From contig VXIS01000366.1 of NCBI GenBank assembly GCA_008704415.1, positions 1-44,574 of the forward strand: a stretch of 44,574 nucleotides of DNA, given 5' to 3'. Of this stretch, positions 29,486 to 41,020 are shown piece by piece (the stretch's first letter is position 1; each line of letters begins with the position of its first letter). Under the pieces are notes generated by a model. That model ran no database searches. It saw only the letters and a program-made list of their open reading frames with translations, and was not told where the DNA came from. A program made the translations under genes and the position numbers. The DNA is from Sphaerosporella brunnea. Taxonomy: Eukaryota; Ascomycota; Pezizomycetes; Pezizales; Pyronemataceae.

Positions 29486-32400
29486 ATGGCAAAGAACAAG
29501 TCCGATGGCGCCGCAGCAGCTACGAGCACCAACGAGCCGGTCTTGTCCGCCGACGCCTTGAGCAAACTCACCCAGCGCATCCAGCTCGACTTCGAGAAGG
29601 CCAAGTCCAGCGGCGGCGGTAAAGGTGCGGCAGCGGGAAAGAATGATAAGAAGAAGAGAGACAGGAAGGAGAAGGAGAAGCGCGACGGCGGCGCGAAGGG
29701 AGAGAAGTCGCTTGCGGGTAAGAGGCTGGAGAAGGGGACTCCTATGCCCTCGCAGGATGACCACTTCAAGGGTTCTGTGACGTCGCAGCAGCAGAAGCCG
29801 CCGAAGCCGCCGAATCAGTCTAAGCCGAAGCCCCGGAATGGAGACAAGCCGAAACCGCAGTGGAAACCCGAGCGCACTAAGCCCGGGCCCTCTGCTGCGC
29901 CCGCGAAGGCTAAGGCGGACCCGTTCCCTAAGAAAGCCGGCTCCGCGAAGATTGACAAGGCGGCGCTGCTGAAGGAGATGATCGAGCTGGGTGGCACCGA
30001 GGAGGATCTGGCGCTGATTGGCGAGATCTCGTCGGATGATGAGGAACAGGAGGTTGTGCACATCAAGGAGACGGGAAAGCAGAAGGATGTCAAGACCACG
30101 GATATCGAGGCGTTCATGAAGGAGATTGGTCTGCAGGGTAGTAAGATCCCCGACGTAGAGGAGGACGAGGTCGACGGGGAAGAAGAAGACTCGGATGAGG
30201 AGGACTTCGACGAGGACGAAGAGGATGAGGAGGATGCCGAGGATGCCGAGGAAGACGTAGAAATGGAGAACGCTGAACCGGCTGCAGCCGCACTTACAAC
30301 TGCGGTAGACAAGAACTCCAAGCTGGTACTACACTCCCTCAATGGCTGAGTTTGCGGCGCTCTAACATCGTGTAGCTATTCCCCAAACGACCAGACTGGC
30401 ACGCTGAAACGCTTCCTCCGCTCAAAGCCCCCACGAGCCCCCTCTCCCCACAGGAAATCAAAGCGCTTCATGAGCGCGCCAAGGAACTCCTCAAAACTGA
30501 GAACGACGTCTACAGCAAGACGGAGCTCGTCAAGTCCTCGGACCGGCAGTTTTTGAGTCAGATCATGCAGAGCGGTACTCTTACCGACAAGATCTCTGCT
30601 CTGACTTTGATTTGCCAGGAGTCACCGCTTCACACCACAAAGACTCTGGAGAGTCTTCTGGGGTTGGCACAAAAAAAGTCTAGATCTCAATCGATCCAGG
30701 CGCTGGGAGCTATCAAGGATCTGTTTGCCCAGGGCGTGTGCCTTCCCCCGAACCGGAAGCTAAAGTTTTTTGCGAGGCAGCCTCTTTTGGGAGCTAAGGG
30801 AATGAAGGACATCCACTTGGTTGTCTGGGCTTACGAGGAGTGGCTGAAGAACTTCTACTTCGAGGTTCTGAAGTGTCTCGAGCAGCTGTGTACTGATCAG
30901 CTGGTTTATGCCAGAATCAACGCCGTAGGATACGTATATGAGCTGCTGAAGGAGAAGCCTGAGCAGGAAGCCAACCTTCTCAGAGTTTTGGTCAACAAGC
31001 TTGTACGCGCTTTACCCTCCTGACTCTCGGAGCATGTGTTAATTCGATGGCAGGGTGACTCTGACAAGAAAGTGGCATCCAAAGTGTCTTATCTGTTACT
31101 GCAGTTGATGAATGTTCACCCGGCAATGAAGCCAATCATCGTCAAGGCGATCGAGTCAGAAGTTGTGTTCAAGCCAGGAAACCACAATAACGCCAAATAC
31201 TACTCCATAATTACTCTGAACCAGACCGTGTTGTCCTCCCTTGACTTCGGTGTTGCCAACAAGCTCCTGGACATCTACTTTGGCGTCTTCACTGCTTTGC
31301 TCAACAAGGAAAACGCGGAAAAACACTCTGCGAATGCTACTGGTGCTGGCAAGCACATCAAGTTTACCGATGAGAAGAAGCAAGATCCGGATGACAAGAA
31401 GATGAACAAGAAGGCTCGTCTGCGTGCCAAGAAAGAGGAGGAACAAAACCAGTTTGAGGAGGAGTCCAACGCAAAGTTGGTTTCTGCCGTGTTGACTGGT
31501 GTAAACCGCGCTTTCCCCTTCTCCAAGGTGGATGATGAGGTCTTCAACAAGCACATGGACACTCTCTTCCGGATCACCCACCAAGGCAACTTTAACACCA
31601 GTATTCAGGCCATGATTCTGATCTTCCAGGTCTCGAATTCTAAGCAGGTGAGAACGCGCAGCCGAATCTATCGACTTGGGCTAATTTATCTCTCTCTCTA
31701 CAGGCTGTCTCGGACCGATTCTACCGGACCCTCTATGAGTCTCTCTTGGACCAACGCCTCATTAACTCGTCAAAACAGGCAATGTATCTCAACCTTCTTT
31801 TCCGCGCCTTGAAGGCAGACACCTCGGTCAAGCGCGTCAAGGCCTTCGTAAAGCGTATCATGCAGATCGCGACACTCCACCAACCGTCCTTCATCTGCGG
31901 TATTCTGTACCTACTCAACGAGCTGGAAGTCAACATGCCCAGCATCCGCACCCTTATCACCGACCCCGAACCCAATGAGGAGGACGACGAGGAAGTCTTC
32001 CGAGATGTTCCTGATTCGGATGCGGAAGCCCTGGAACCAGAGGCGCCGAAGCCGGCCGCCGCGCCCAAGACTGGCCCGGTTTACGATGGCCGCAAGAGAG
32101 ATCCACTTCACGCCGCTGCAGATCTCAGTTGTTTGTGGGAGCTTCTCCCATTTGTGAATCACTTCCATCCCACCGTTGCCCTGTATGCCCAGTGCCTCCT
32201 CGAGAAGAAGCCGATGCCCAGCAAGCCGGATCTTGGCATACACACACTAACCCACTTCTTGGACCGTTTCGTGTACCGCAATGCCAAAACTGTCGCTGCC
32301 ACCACTCGTGGGACTTCCATCATGCAGCCGCTTGCTGGAGGCAAAAGTATGGGTATGGTTCTGTCTACTCGCGACGGCGGCGCCAGGGAGGTGCCGGTCA

Positions 32401-32990
32401 ACTCGGAGGCGTTCTGGAAGAAGAAGGTGGAGGATGTCAAGCCCGAAGAGGTGTTCTTCCACCGCTACTTCAACCTTGCTAAGCCGGAGAAGAAGTCTGC
32501 TAAGCGGAAGCGTGACGAGGATGAGGACAGCGAAGCGGGCGAGGACGAGATCTGGCAGGCACTCGTTAACAGCCGTCCTGATGTTGAGGGCGGCTCTGAT
32601 GTCGACTTCGACGATGATGATGACCTGGAAATGAGCATGAGTGATGACGATGGCGACAAGGACATGGGCAGCAATGCCGAACTCGACCTCGATGAGGAAG
32701 ATCAGGAATGGGATACTGAGGACGACGAAGAAGAGGAGGGCAAGGCGACGGGAGATGCGGCTGCCGATTTTGAGGCCCAGCTCGCCAAGGCCTCAGCTAA
32801 GCGACAGAAGATGGTGGAAGCCGGCAGCGACGACGAAGACGACGGCGGCATACAGTTGCTGGAGTTCAATGCGTCCGAAGACCAGAAGGAGGTCGAGATC
32901 AAGGAGGATGGAAAGAAGAAGAAGCGCAAGCTCAAGAACCTCCCTACTTTTGCAAGCGCGGAAGATTATGCAGACATGCTGTCAGATTGA
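29486..32990 (+). CDS. MAK21: Ribosome biogenesis protein Mak21/Noc1
   Basis: Four exons: 29486-30325, 30376-31002, 31054-31647, 31704-32990 (1115 aa; introns of 50-56 nt, branch sites CTAAC/CTAAT in introns 1 and 3). The head is Lys-rich and disordered, with DDEEQEVVHIKETGKQKDVK and long Asp/Glu runs. Then come FPKRPDWHAETLPPL, the helical repeats (SDRQFLSQIMQSGTLTDKIS; AYEEWLKNFYFEVLKCLEQL) and the CBF/Mak21 domain (YYSIITLNQTVLS through VSDRFYRTLYESLLDQRL). The tail again has long acidic tracts and basic clusters. The protein works with Noc2 in 90S and pre-60S particles in the nucleolus. Yeast Mak21 has 1025 residues, so the length fits. All joins keep phase. Confidence 0.96.
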
Positions 32991-33302
32991 TGCTTGCTTG
33001 CTATATCTATGGTTTCGGATTTTGTGGTGTTTCTATTGTAGTATAAGTGCATGGGGGTTTTCTTTCTTCTGGCTGTTCATAGATCTTTTGATACATATCA
33101 TCCACTCTCCTAATGCATAGCTGGCCTTGTGGGAAGCTTCGTATCTGCCATACGTGCAAAGAAAACAACCGCGAACGACAGCCGAGTGCTGCTCGATTCC
33201 TCTGCCCTGACTAATCCGCGCTAACAACGTCACCCACCTAGAGCTCCAAGCAGCTGCATCCCCGCGACCACATAACTCTAGCCACCGCACCCACCCAGCA
33301 CG
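32991..33302. other. Intergenic region between MAK21 and VMA5
   Basis: About 310 bp with a MAK21 3' flank and a VMA5 leader; nothing else seen. Confidence 0.55.
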
Positions 33303-34588
33303 ATGTCCGGCGGCCGCTACCATCTCGTATCACTGCCGGTCTCAATCGACCGCAGCCACGACCCAGAAGCAGCATTCCAGAAGATCCGCAGCGTGATACC
33401 GGCGGACTCAGGCACGACGATCTCGCCGTTCCCGATTCCGGAGTTCAAGATCGGCACGCTGGACACGTTGGTGCTGCAAGCGGACGAGCTCGCAAAGCTG
33501 GACGCGAATGTCGAGGCCGCTGTCAACAAGGTTGTCGATGTCTTGAAGAACATTGTTCCCGGCCAGGAGGGCGGGTATAAGCTGGTTAATGAAAGTGCGT
33601 TGTTGCCGCTACTGTGGTTACTCCTGGGATTGCTGATGCGGGGTCTACCACATCATTAGAGCCTGTGGATAGATACCTGGAGAGCTTCCAGTGGAATAAA
33701 GTCAAGTACCGCGCCGACAAGTCAATTGGCGAGAACATGGCGGCTTTGCAACGAGTTTCGTCCCACTTTTACTCTCTGCAGCGACTTCCCACCTGCTGAC
33801 AGGCCGCGCAGGAAGTCACCGCCCTCGACGTAGACATCAAGACCGCCTACAGCAACTATCAAAACATAAAAGCGTCGCTGGTGAACGTACAACGCAAGAC
33901 GTCCGGGAACCTGCTAACCAGGTCTTTGGCGCCGCTGCTGCGCAAAGACGACTTTATCCAGGACAGCGAGTATCTGGAAACGCTCCTTGTGGTCGTCCCA
34001 AAGACGCTGCAGAAGGAATGGATCAAGACGTACGAAGTCCTCGCGCCCTTCGTCGTGCCTAGAAGCTCCTACAAGCTTGCCGAGGACGAAGAATACGCCC
34101 TCTACAACGTGACTCTTTTCAAACGCTCCACGCCTGAATTCATCTCCAAGGCCCGCGCGCACAAGTTCACGCCGCGCGACTTCAAGTGGAGCGAAGACGC
34201 CGCCGAGCGCGAAGAGCAGGAGGCTCGCGACATCGAGCGGCAGGAGAGGCAGATGTTCAACGAAGTCGTCCGGCTGGCCCGAACCGCCTACTCCGACCAG
34301 TTCGCAGCGTGGATCCACGTCAAGGCCCTGAGGGTCTTTGTCGAGTCCGTTCTTCGCTACGGCCTGCCGCTTGACTTCGTCAACGCCGTCATCCGCTCCA
34401 AAAGCGAGAAGTATGCAAAGAAGGTCAAGAGCAACCTCGAAGAGGAGTTTGGCTACCTCGGCGGTAACGCATTTGGAAGAGATAAGAAGGGGAAGATTAA
34501 GGACGATGTCGCAGACGTCACCGCCGGCGTACATGGCTTACAGGTCGATTATAGCCCGTTTTGTTACTTCGAGTTTGAGGTACTGTAG
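33303..34588 (+). CDS. VMA5: V-type proton ATPase subunit C
   Basis: Three exons: 33303-33594, 33660-33754, 33812-34588 (387 aa; introns of 65 and 57 nt). The sequence starts MSGGRYHLVSLPVSIDRSHD, then FPIPEFKIGTLDTLVLQADE, KPVDRYLESFQWNKVKYRAD, LLVVVPKTLQKEWIKTYEVL, VPRSSYKLAEDEEYALYNVT, and ends LGGNAFGRDKKGKIKDD and YSPFCYFEFEVL, all hallmarks of subunit C. It links the V1 stator stalks at the V1-Vo interface of the vacuolar proton pump and leaves when V1 dissociates. Length matches yeast Vma5 (392 aa). The exon 2 donor (CGA-GTTTCG) is weak, but the join restores the expected LQREVTALD. The first exon join gives NEKPVDRY. Confidence 0.95.
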
Positions 34589-36189
34589 ATAGATGCCGGG
34601 CGGGCGGATTCGGGGATGGAAGGTGAAGGGCATGGTTTATTGTTTGTCCCTCTTTTTTTTGTTTCCACATTTCTTGCGCTTTTTTTCCGCGGTGATGCCA
34701 CTTGTCGCTATTATTGGCTTTTCTTTACGGCTATTATGTCGGTACCCACCAGGCCTGAAAAGTCCTCGGTACCGCCCATTTTTGTCTCTGTGCAGCGTAC
34801 CTACCCCAAAACTGCTGAGTGATAGACCATGATGTGTTTACACTTCAATCCATCCTCAACGAAAGAGCATCCTTTCCTCCCGATTGCACTGCATCCGTTG
34901 TAATTAGTGGCTCACTCACCCCCAATCCCCCAACACAACCCAACCGTAGAGTACCTACGCTACGTGCTCATCCGCTCCTGTACGTTTTACTACCTTTAGT
35001 TAAAGGCGTGGCTGGCGACGTCATAACCTAGATAGGCGCAATTACATAGGCTGAAAATGCGGAGATTTTTGTTGCGGTGTGCGTAGCACTCAGAACTTTT
35101 GCCGATCTACTTCATGATGTGAGGCTCTCTCACTTGGATGAATATCACAGGTAATTCTTCCTCTCGCTGTCATTACTGGTAATCCTTCAATGCAACTACT
35201 GGGAAAATATCCTGTGATTCCTACGACCGTGCTTGCTGGACGCTGTTATCCACTCTGAGCGGTACATACAAAAACACAAAAAAAAAACGCGCAAACAACT
35301 TCAGAGAAAGTCTCAAGCTCCACCCACATATACACGGACTGATGAGCTCCCCCGGCTGACCATTGCTTTGCCCTTGCCTTTATTACCCCCTTGAGGCTAC
35401 ATCGCCTTTTGCTGATTGGCGGGCTGTTACCAATACCTCGCAGGCTATCTGGATTTTTTTTAATTTTTTTTCAGCTTTTCTAAAAACCCACGGAAACTTG
35501 GGCTCGACTTGGCAGTTTCAATGTTGCCTAGAATACTAGGCCCAGTTCGCAAAAAAAAAAAAAAAAGAAAAAAAAATTGGCCTCAGAGTCGGACGGTCCT
35601 GCTCGGTGGCTTAGATAGATGCCCTGCTTTCCGGAAAGAAACTGGCGGTGCAGTGATGACGTATTTGTCGGTTATGACTAGATTTAGGAGGTGTACGAGT
35701 GATTCGTCGTGATTCGTTTTTTTTTTTTTCAGCAGAGGATTTTTCTATGGAGACCTTGGAGGCGTAGAAAGATCAGAGCTATCGTCAAGATAATCCTCTG
35801 AATGAGGCTGAGAGTAGATAATTTTGGTTGGTTTGTAGTGAAGCTGTCTATCTGACATTTTGACGACTGATTGTTCGCAGCAGGACTACCAACCCCTTGG
35901 GCTTTTATGGCTCCCTCTATCAGCCTATGCTCTTCAGATCCAGATATGTTGTTCTGTACTCGATTCTCAACCATCCTATCCAAGTTTTGCTGGACTGTAA
36001 GGGTACTCTTCTGGAGTTGCATCACTTGGGGTGGGTTGCCGTTGCCATTTGGCACCCAAAATTGAGTTCTATGGTCGAAGGGATACATACCTTGGTAAGT
36101 ACGTATACATTGAGATACAGCCGACGACGAAGCACTCTTCGGGGTTGTTTCTTCGAGTTTTTTTTTTTTTTTAGTTTTTATTTTTTGCT
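34589..36189. other. Gene-poor start of the accessory block
   Basis: About 1.6 kb of non-coding sequence with long A and T runs (35278-35288, 35549-35575, 35717-35731, 36158-36172). No ORF has a family signature. It separates VMA5 from the first family-related block. Confidence 0.55.
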
Positions 36190-36300
36190 TACATGGGATT
36201 CACCTGAAATCACTGCGTATATGACCTGTCTCTTTTTTTTTGCTGCCTTACAAAACGAAGAGACGATCCAAAGAACAAAAGCTCACACAGTCACGGCCGG
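36190..36300. repeat. 3'-flank block of the small gene family (solo relic)
   Basis: Contains CACCTGAAATCACTGCG, GTCTCTTTTTTTTTGCTGCC, GAGACGATCCAAAGAACAAA and GCTCACACAG. The same string of motifs follows copies B (39355-39460) and D (43250-43345). There is no copy directly upstream here, so this block is the remnant of a lost copy. Confidence 0.8.
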
Positions 36301-36521
36301 CTAGGGCACTTGTCGCTTTCCTGATTGCCGACAGTCTTTTGCAAGTGACATTGTGTTCGCTGCTGGTGCCCGATCGACTTCGTTGGTGTTTTTATTGTAA
36401 AATACAAATACGACGGCTGGACATGGGGGATTTTGAGTCAGGCCGTCTAAATTATATATATATGTATATTCGGGTACTCGCCACAAGAAGAATGAAGCAT
36501 CTTATTTTCGCGTGTGTGAAT

Positions 36522-36688
36522 ATCGAGTGACATCCCATGTTCCTCCACTGAGCGTCAATGAGAACCACCTCACTGAATGGCAACACCAGCACATCGCCAG
36601 CATGAATAGCACCTGTCCCATCATAACTATAAAAGCGCCTTCTAGATTCAATCCTTCCCCTCATAATCCACCTCGACCCCCCCACAAC
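36522..36688 (+). promoter_or_regulatory. Family promoter block, copy A
   Basis: 167 bp shared with copies B and D: ATCGAGTGACATCCCATG at the start, then CAGCGTCAATGAGAACC-like (GAGCGTCAATGAGAACC here), CAACACCAGCACATCGCCAG, a TATA box TATAAAAG at 36628-36635, and GCGCCTTCTAGATTCAATCC before the ATG. The strong sharing with the other copies, and the TATA box 61 bp upstream of the ATG, mark it as the family promoter. It is the uninterrupted form of the site hit by the MITE in copy B. Confidence 0.85.
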
Positions 36689-37078
36689 ATGCTTTACGTC
36701 TCGCATTTTTACGAAAACCTCAACTTTTACGCTCGTCTTTGGGACGAGAAGCAGCAGCGCCGCAAGGCCCAGCAGCTGCGAAAGTACGAGCTCAGGATGT
36801 GGAAGCAGGCCAAAAAGGCCTTGTTCCCCCACGCGCCGGGCGATTTTTGTGGGCATCCGTTTCCTCCACATGTTTTGAGATGGCTGCTAATGCACACAAC
36901 CACAGTCGGCCTCCCCAAGATCCACAACAACCCCAAGGAGAGGCTGCAGCGACGAGTACGGGCCAAGAAGGCCCGTGGAATCAACAAGTGGAGGGCTGTC
37001 AAGGCGGAGGCCATGGCAATCATCAAGTTTGAAGGGGAGAAAGAGGACGAGGCCTATATGGCCGACGACGAGGCGTGA
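36689..37078 (+). CDS. Small basic protein of a multicopy family, copy A
   Basis: Exons 36689-36848 and 36906-37078 give 110 aa. The first part (MLYVSHFYENLNFYARLWDE then a Lys/Arg/Gln-rich helix to about residue 45) looks like an amphipathic coiled coil. After the intron comes another basic helix (ERLQRRVRAKKARGINKWRA) and an acidic tail EGEKEDEAYMADDEA. I do not recognise the family and see no signal peptide or membrane segment. A nucleic-acid or chromatin partner is possible from charge alone. The intron (36849-36905, 57 nt) has a weak GTGGGC donor, a good GCTAATG branch site and a CACAG acceptor. It is in frame and open, so a 129-aa retained form is possible. The intron call is supported by copy B, where the donor is GTGAGC and the intron contains a stop. 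Confidence 0.75.
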   Translation: MLYVSHFYENLNFYARLWDEKQQRRKAQQLRKYELRMWKQAKKALFPHAPGDFCGHPFPPHVLRWLLMHTTTVGLPKIHNNPKERLQRRVRAKKARGINKWRAVKAEAMAIIKFEGEKEDEAYMADDEA

Positions 37079-38479
37079 TTGAGGGGGTATTGTTTTTTTT
37101 TTCGGGATGTTTCCTTTGTTTGCATAGAAAAAACGGAGGTTTTTTACCTGAAATTACTATGTGACTCAAAAACACAATTCTTCCAGCCCGGCCTGTCTCG
37201 TTGTTGCAAGGAGACGGCCTGGAGCTCAAAATCTCGCCCCGAGCCTGCCAGCCAGGGCGTTAGTCTGCGTAATCGATTGTTGTGGGCCCATCCCACCAGC
37301 GCGCAGCGACCAGTTGTTCCCCGGGCTGGCTCGGCCGTGCCTGGGAACGCCGGGCGGCACCCAGGATGATATAGTCTACGCATACATCTAGATTGGCGTC
37401 ACGCAGGTGCGTCGCCTCAGAATATATAATCTATAAAAGTCGGTACTTAAGAAAGTGTCCGGTGAGGGAGCCGAATGGAAAAGGACCTCTCAAATCCCCA
37501 GGCCGATGTGAAGCCAAGATTAGAGAACCGTGAATGACCCCATGGCAGCAGATTGGGCCCAAAATCGATCCGGAGCTTCAGTTGCCGCTCGGACGCAATC
37601 GCTCACGCCGGGCTCTCCCTCCTATTACAGTCATGAACATTCTGCCTCTAGGAACTCACGGGTGAATGTGGCGCTGGAGGAGTATCTGGACTGGTGTAAA
37701 TGCGGTCGCCTCTGCGAGTAATCCAGCGACATCATGATTCATTCAGTATGCAGAGGTATATAGATAGAGTGCAAACATAAAGCCCGCTTCTAAGTTGGCT
37801 AGATAGAAGAGCTGTTAATCGATCAAGCAGGTCCCTCCTCCAAAACATGCGCTCTCCAACACTGCCGTCCAAAGTTCGGCCTCCAAGTCGTCAAACTCGG
37901 AGGCTATCCCACTCAAACATCACCGCCATGGCCGACGTTGCCGGCAGCGCTGCTGATACTTGGCGATACGATGCGCGAGCTTACGCCATACAGCTGGGAC
38001 TATGGGACTATTTTGCAACGGAAGACGGAAATTACTGAGAACTCCAGGTTGGGGTGTAGGCGGGAGCGTGGGTCATTGGCGGGCTGTGAGAGGCTCGGTG
38101 GCGGGAGTTATACTGCATTTCCCAAGTCGTGGCCTAGTCACGCAATCTGCCAGGTCTCCAGAGGCTTAGTGCTCGTACTTTAGAAATCGAGTCATGAGTT
38201 TCACGTTGGGCACACTCGTCCGAGCTTCGAACCTCCCGGCAGCGTCAGGCAGTTCCAGGGCGGCGCCCAACAGCCTGTCCAACTTTCTCAAAAGTCAGCA
38301 GTCATAGCCCGGCGTTGGGTAGGGCTACTAGAATCACTGGCAAACCGGAGATTTCATGATTTGGATAGCCGCCTGCTTGTGCGCTTGGGTGGTCGAAAAC
38401 AAAATATCTGATGTGGCTCCTTTACTGGGCCAAATACTGGCAAGCTTCTTTTTTTCCCCGGTGGCGAGTAATATGCGTG
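37079..38479. other. Repeat-derived stretch between copies A and B
   Basis: No recognised gene. 37158-37270 (TGTGACTCAAAAACACAATT, GTTGCAAGGAGACGGC and on) matches 42352-42460 upstream of copy D. 38334-38460 (GGAGATTTCATGATTTGGAT, GCCGCCTGCTTGTG) matches 42488-42590. Two short frames (37530-37721 and 37847-38038) look like scraps of coding sequence; I cannot assign them. Confidence 0.55.
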
Positions 38480-38901
38480 ATCGAGCGACATCCCATGCCC
38501 ACCTGCCCAGCGTCAATGAGAACCACCACCACACTGAACAGCAACCAGTGTTCTCAACAGCCGGCCCAAAAAGCCCGGGCTGGCTGGCTGTGGGCTGCAT
38601 CTTTGTATGTAAAAGTCGCGAATTGGTACAGAGTGATAACCAGTGAAGCAACAATGATGTCCATTCTTCATACCCGAACAACAGCTCATGCAGCCCACGG
38701 CCAGCCGGCCGGGCTGTGGGAGTTGGCTTTTTGATCAGCCCAACCCAGCCCAACCCAGCCAGCCCGGCTGGCTGGCTATTGAGAACACTGATAGCAACAC
38801 CAGCACATCGCCAGCATGAATAGCACCTGTCCCATCATAACTATAAAAGCGCCTTCTAGGTTCAATCCTTTCCCTCATAATCCACCTCCACAACCCACAA
38901 A
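38480..38901 (+). promoter_or_regulatory. Family promoter block, copy B, split by an insertion
   Basis: Without the 253 bp of inserted sequence plus target duplication, this block is 169 bp and aligns with the promoters of A (167 bp) and D (168 bp). The TATA box TATAAAAG is at 38842-38849, downstream of the insertion. The upstream conserved half (GAGCGACATCCCATGCCC) is now ~250 bp further away. Confidence 0.85.
38546..38790. mobile_element. hAT-like MITE in the promoter of copy B
   Basis: The 245-bp element begins CAGTGTTCTCAACAGCC and ends with the inverse, GGCTATTGAGAACACTG. It is flanked by ACAGCAAC (38538-38545) and ATAGCAAC (38791-38798), an 8-bp target duplication with one mismatch. 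The CAGTG start and 8-bp duplication are those of hAT elements. The inside is non-coding, with many GGCTGG/CCAGCC units. Promoters A and D in this window have the uninterrupted site (…CACTGAAT-GCAACACCAGC), which shows directly that this piece was inserted. A partial second copy lies at 44101-44271. Confidence 0.88.
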
Positions 38902-39306
38902 ATGCTTTACGTCTCGCATTTTTACGAAAACCTCAACTTTTACGCTCGTCTCTGAGACGAGAAGCAGAAGCGCCGCAAGGCCCAGCAGCTGCGAAAATAT
39001 GAGCTCAAGATGTGGAAGCAGGCCAAAAAGGCCTTGTGCCCCCACAAGCCGGGAGATTTTTGTGAGCATCCTTTTCCTCTCTTCGATGGATATACATATA
39101 CATTGAGATAGCTGCTAATGTACACAATTATAGTCGGCCTCCCCAAGATCTCCGCCGACCCTAAGAGGAGGTTGCAGCGACGAGTCCGCGAAAAGAAGGC
39201 CCGCGGCATCGACAAGTGGAGGACTGTCAAGAAGGAGGCCATGGCCATCATCAAGTTTGAGGAGGAGAAGGAGGACGAGGCCTATATGGCCGACGACGAG
39301 GTGTGA
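38902..39306 (+). pseudogene. Small basic protein family, copy B, nonsense-mutated
   Basis: The ATG at 38902 is followed by the same frame as copies A and D (MLYVSHFYENLNFYARL), but the next codon is TGA at 38953-38955 where the others have TGG for Trp. Downstream the frame is otherwise intact: EKQKRRKAQQLRKYELKMWK, then a 72-nt intron 39062-39133 (GTGAGC donor, GCTAATG branch site, TATAG acceptor, stop inside) and exon 2 39134-39306 ending EEEKEDEAYMADDEV. Only one mutation separates it from an open gene, so decay is recent. The canonical donor here is the best evidence for the intron of the whole family. Confidence 0.8.
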
Positions 39307-41020
39307 TTTTGGGTTGTTTTTTTTTTTGTTTTTTTTGTTTACATTAAAATGGATGATTTTTTTCACCTGAACTCACTGCGTACATGACCGGTCTCTTTTT
39401 TTGCTGCCTTACAAGGCAAAGAGACGATCCAAAGAACAAAAGCTCACACAAGCACAGCCAGCCAACTGATCACTTTTCTGATTACCGACAGTCCCTTGCA
39501 AGTGACATTGCCCGTTGCTGGTGCTTCATCGACGTCCAGACCCTAAACGGACGCTTTTCTTTTGGGAACCAGGATGGCTGCTTTTCACCGCAGAGCCTTC
39601 CGAGCTACTGGAAGACTCAAAGCGGCGTTTACATGACTCAGAGCCACAGGCATTGCTATAGCTTGGTCGGCGCTGTATATCATTCAAGGTGGCCAAGGAA
39701 GCAATACTAAAGTGGCTGATTGACGGCAATTTTGAAGTTCGCTGGTTAATTTCTGACAAGCGGGTCAACCTCGTCTATTGCAGAGCCATTTAGAGTGCGA
39801 TAGCCCCTTGGTTGTGTGGAGATTAATATGCTGTGTCCCGAACACAATAAGCAACCGAAGAAGTGTTAGCCGCCAGGCCTTCCTTCAGAGTGCAGTTCCC
39901 GACATCCTCACACCCGACAAAGAGTCAAAAGATTGACTACATATTAAATGCTCGTGCAACGAAGGAGCGATCTTAAACTATTGCTTGCCTAGGCCACCAC
40001 GCGTGATTGGCTGTGATGCCTCACCTGAGTGTTGATTCCAAGCAGGGTCGAGGAAATTGAGCTTTGAGGTTTCTAGCTCTTTCTCCCCCAAGACGAATAT
40101 AATATCCAATGCAGCCCGACCTGGACTACTGTGCCGCTCAGAGTGGATAGTACGTAATATGTAATTCGCGCTGTTACGTAGATACTCGGTAATTTGAGCT
40201 TTGTACTGTAAAAATTTATAGCAATGTGCGAAGTGTACTTGGGAAAAGAGTGGTAACCTCGCGAGTGAAAGGGGTGAAAAAGGAAGCGCCGGCCAGGACC
40301 AGCAGCAAATGCCTTGCGTGCCTTAATACTGCTGTCTGAGGCGCCGGTCGTTGATACATACTTTATACCCTCCGGCACTAGTAACCAGAACCTCCCTCCA
40401 TCCGGCCCCTCTGGCTTCACAAGCCCACGGCGCGCCGTCAGATTGTGCACCTTACAGAGGCTTGCTGAGCAAGGCTAAGGACCTTTCGAATGAAGGACCT
40501 TCGACCCGGTAACGAAGCTTTTTTCTTGCGCGATGTTGAAATTATGATTCCGAGTTTGTACGAAGGCATGTGGTGGGCAATTTGGTAGCGGGTGCAGTTG
40601 GGGAGGTGCACCAGTGAGCGTTGGGGAGACGCCAGCGGCGTCGTACTTTCCACAATTGTAGGTAATCCTTGAATATATCGGGTGATTCCAGGAGCGTACT
40701 TGCAGTAATCCTGGGGACTCTACTCTCCGCTCTGAGCAGTTCAGTTGAAGGCCGGTTTACAGGTGGCGCTTGGTAAAGGCTTTGAAAGGCCGAGTGCTGT
40801 CCAGTGAGGCAAGCCCACAGCACTCTGTAAGGTGCTATTGCCCGAAACCCTGTAGTGCAGACTTGCTCTGTGGACATTGACCGTTTCAGATAGCCCGCCG
40901 GGCTGCTTGTTCAGCCACACCCGTTCAGTTGGGACAGGCCTGTCTGCAGAGCTAGACCTCGAGCAGATCCAGACGAGGAAATTTTCGAGGTCCCGACTCG
41001 AATCCCCTACAACCCACAAA
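39307..41020. other. Stretch between copies B and C
   Basis: The first 150 bp are the family 3' flank (motif string at 39355-39460). The remaining ~1.5 kb has no recognised gene. Just before copy C only the short leader CAACCCACAAA matches the other copies; the ~168-bp promoter block is missing. Confidence 0.6.
39355..39460. repeat. 3'-flank block of the small gene family, copy B
   Basis: Contains CACCTGAACTCACTGCG, GACCGGTCTCTTTTTTTGCT, GAGACGATCCAAAGAACAAA and GCTCACACAAGCACAGCC, in the same order as the blocks at 36190-36300 and 43250-43345. Confidence 0.85.

Noticed and set aside
29305..30342. Long Ser/Leu-rich frames antisense to MAK21
   Set aside because: They are shadows of the Asp/Glu/Lys-rich coding sequence, which reads as Ser and Leu on the other strand.
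38902..39306. RIP (C-to-T in CpA) as the cause of the stop in copy B
   Set aside because: The G-to-A change that makes TGA corresponds to a C followed by C on the other strand, not CpA, and the copy shows no wider excess of such changes.
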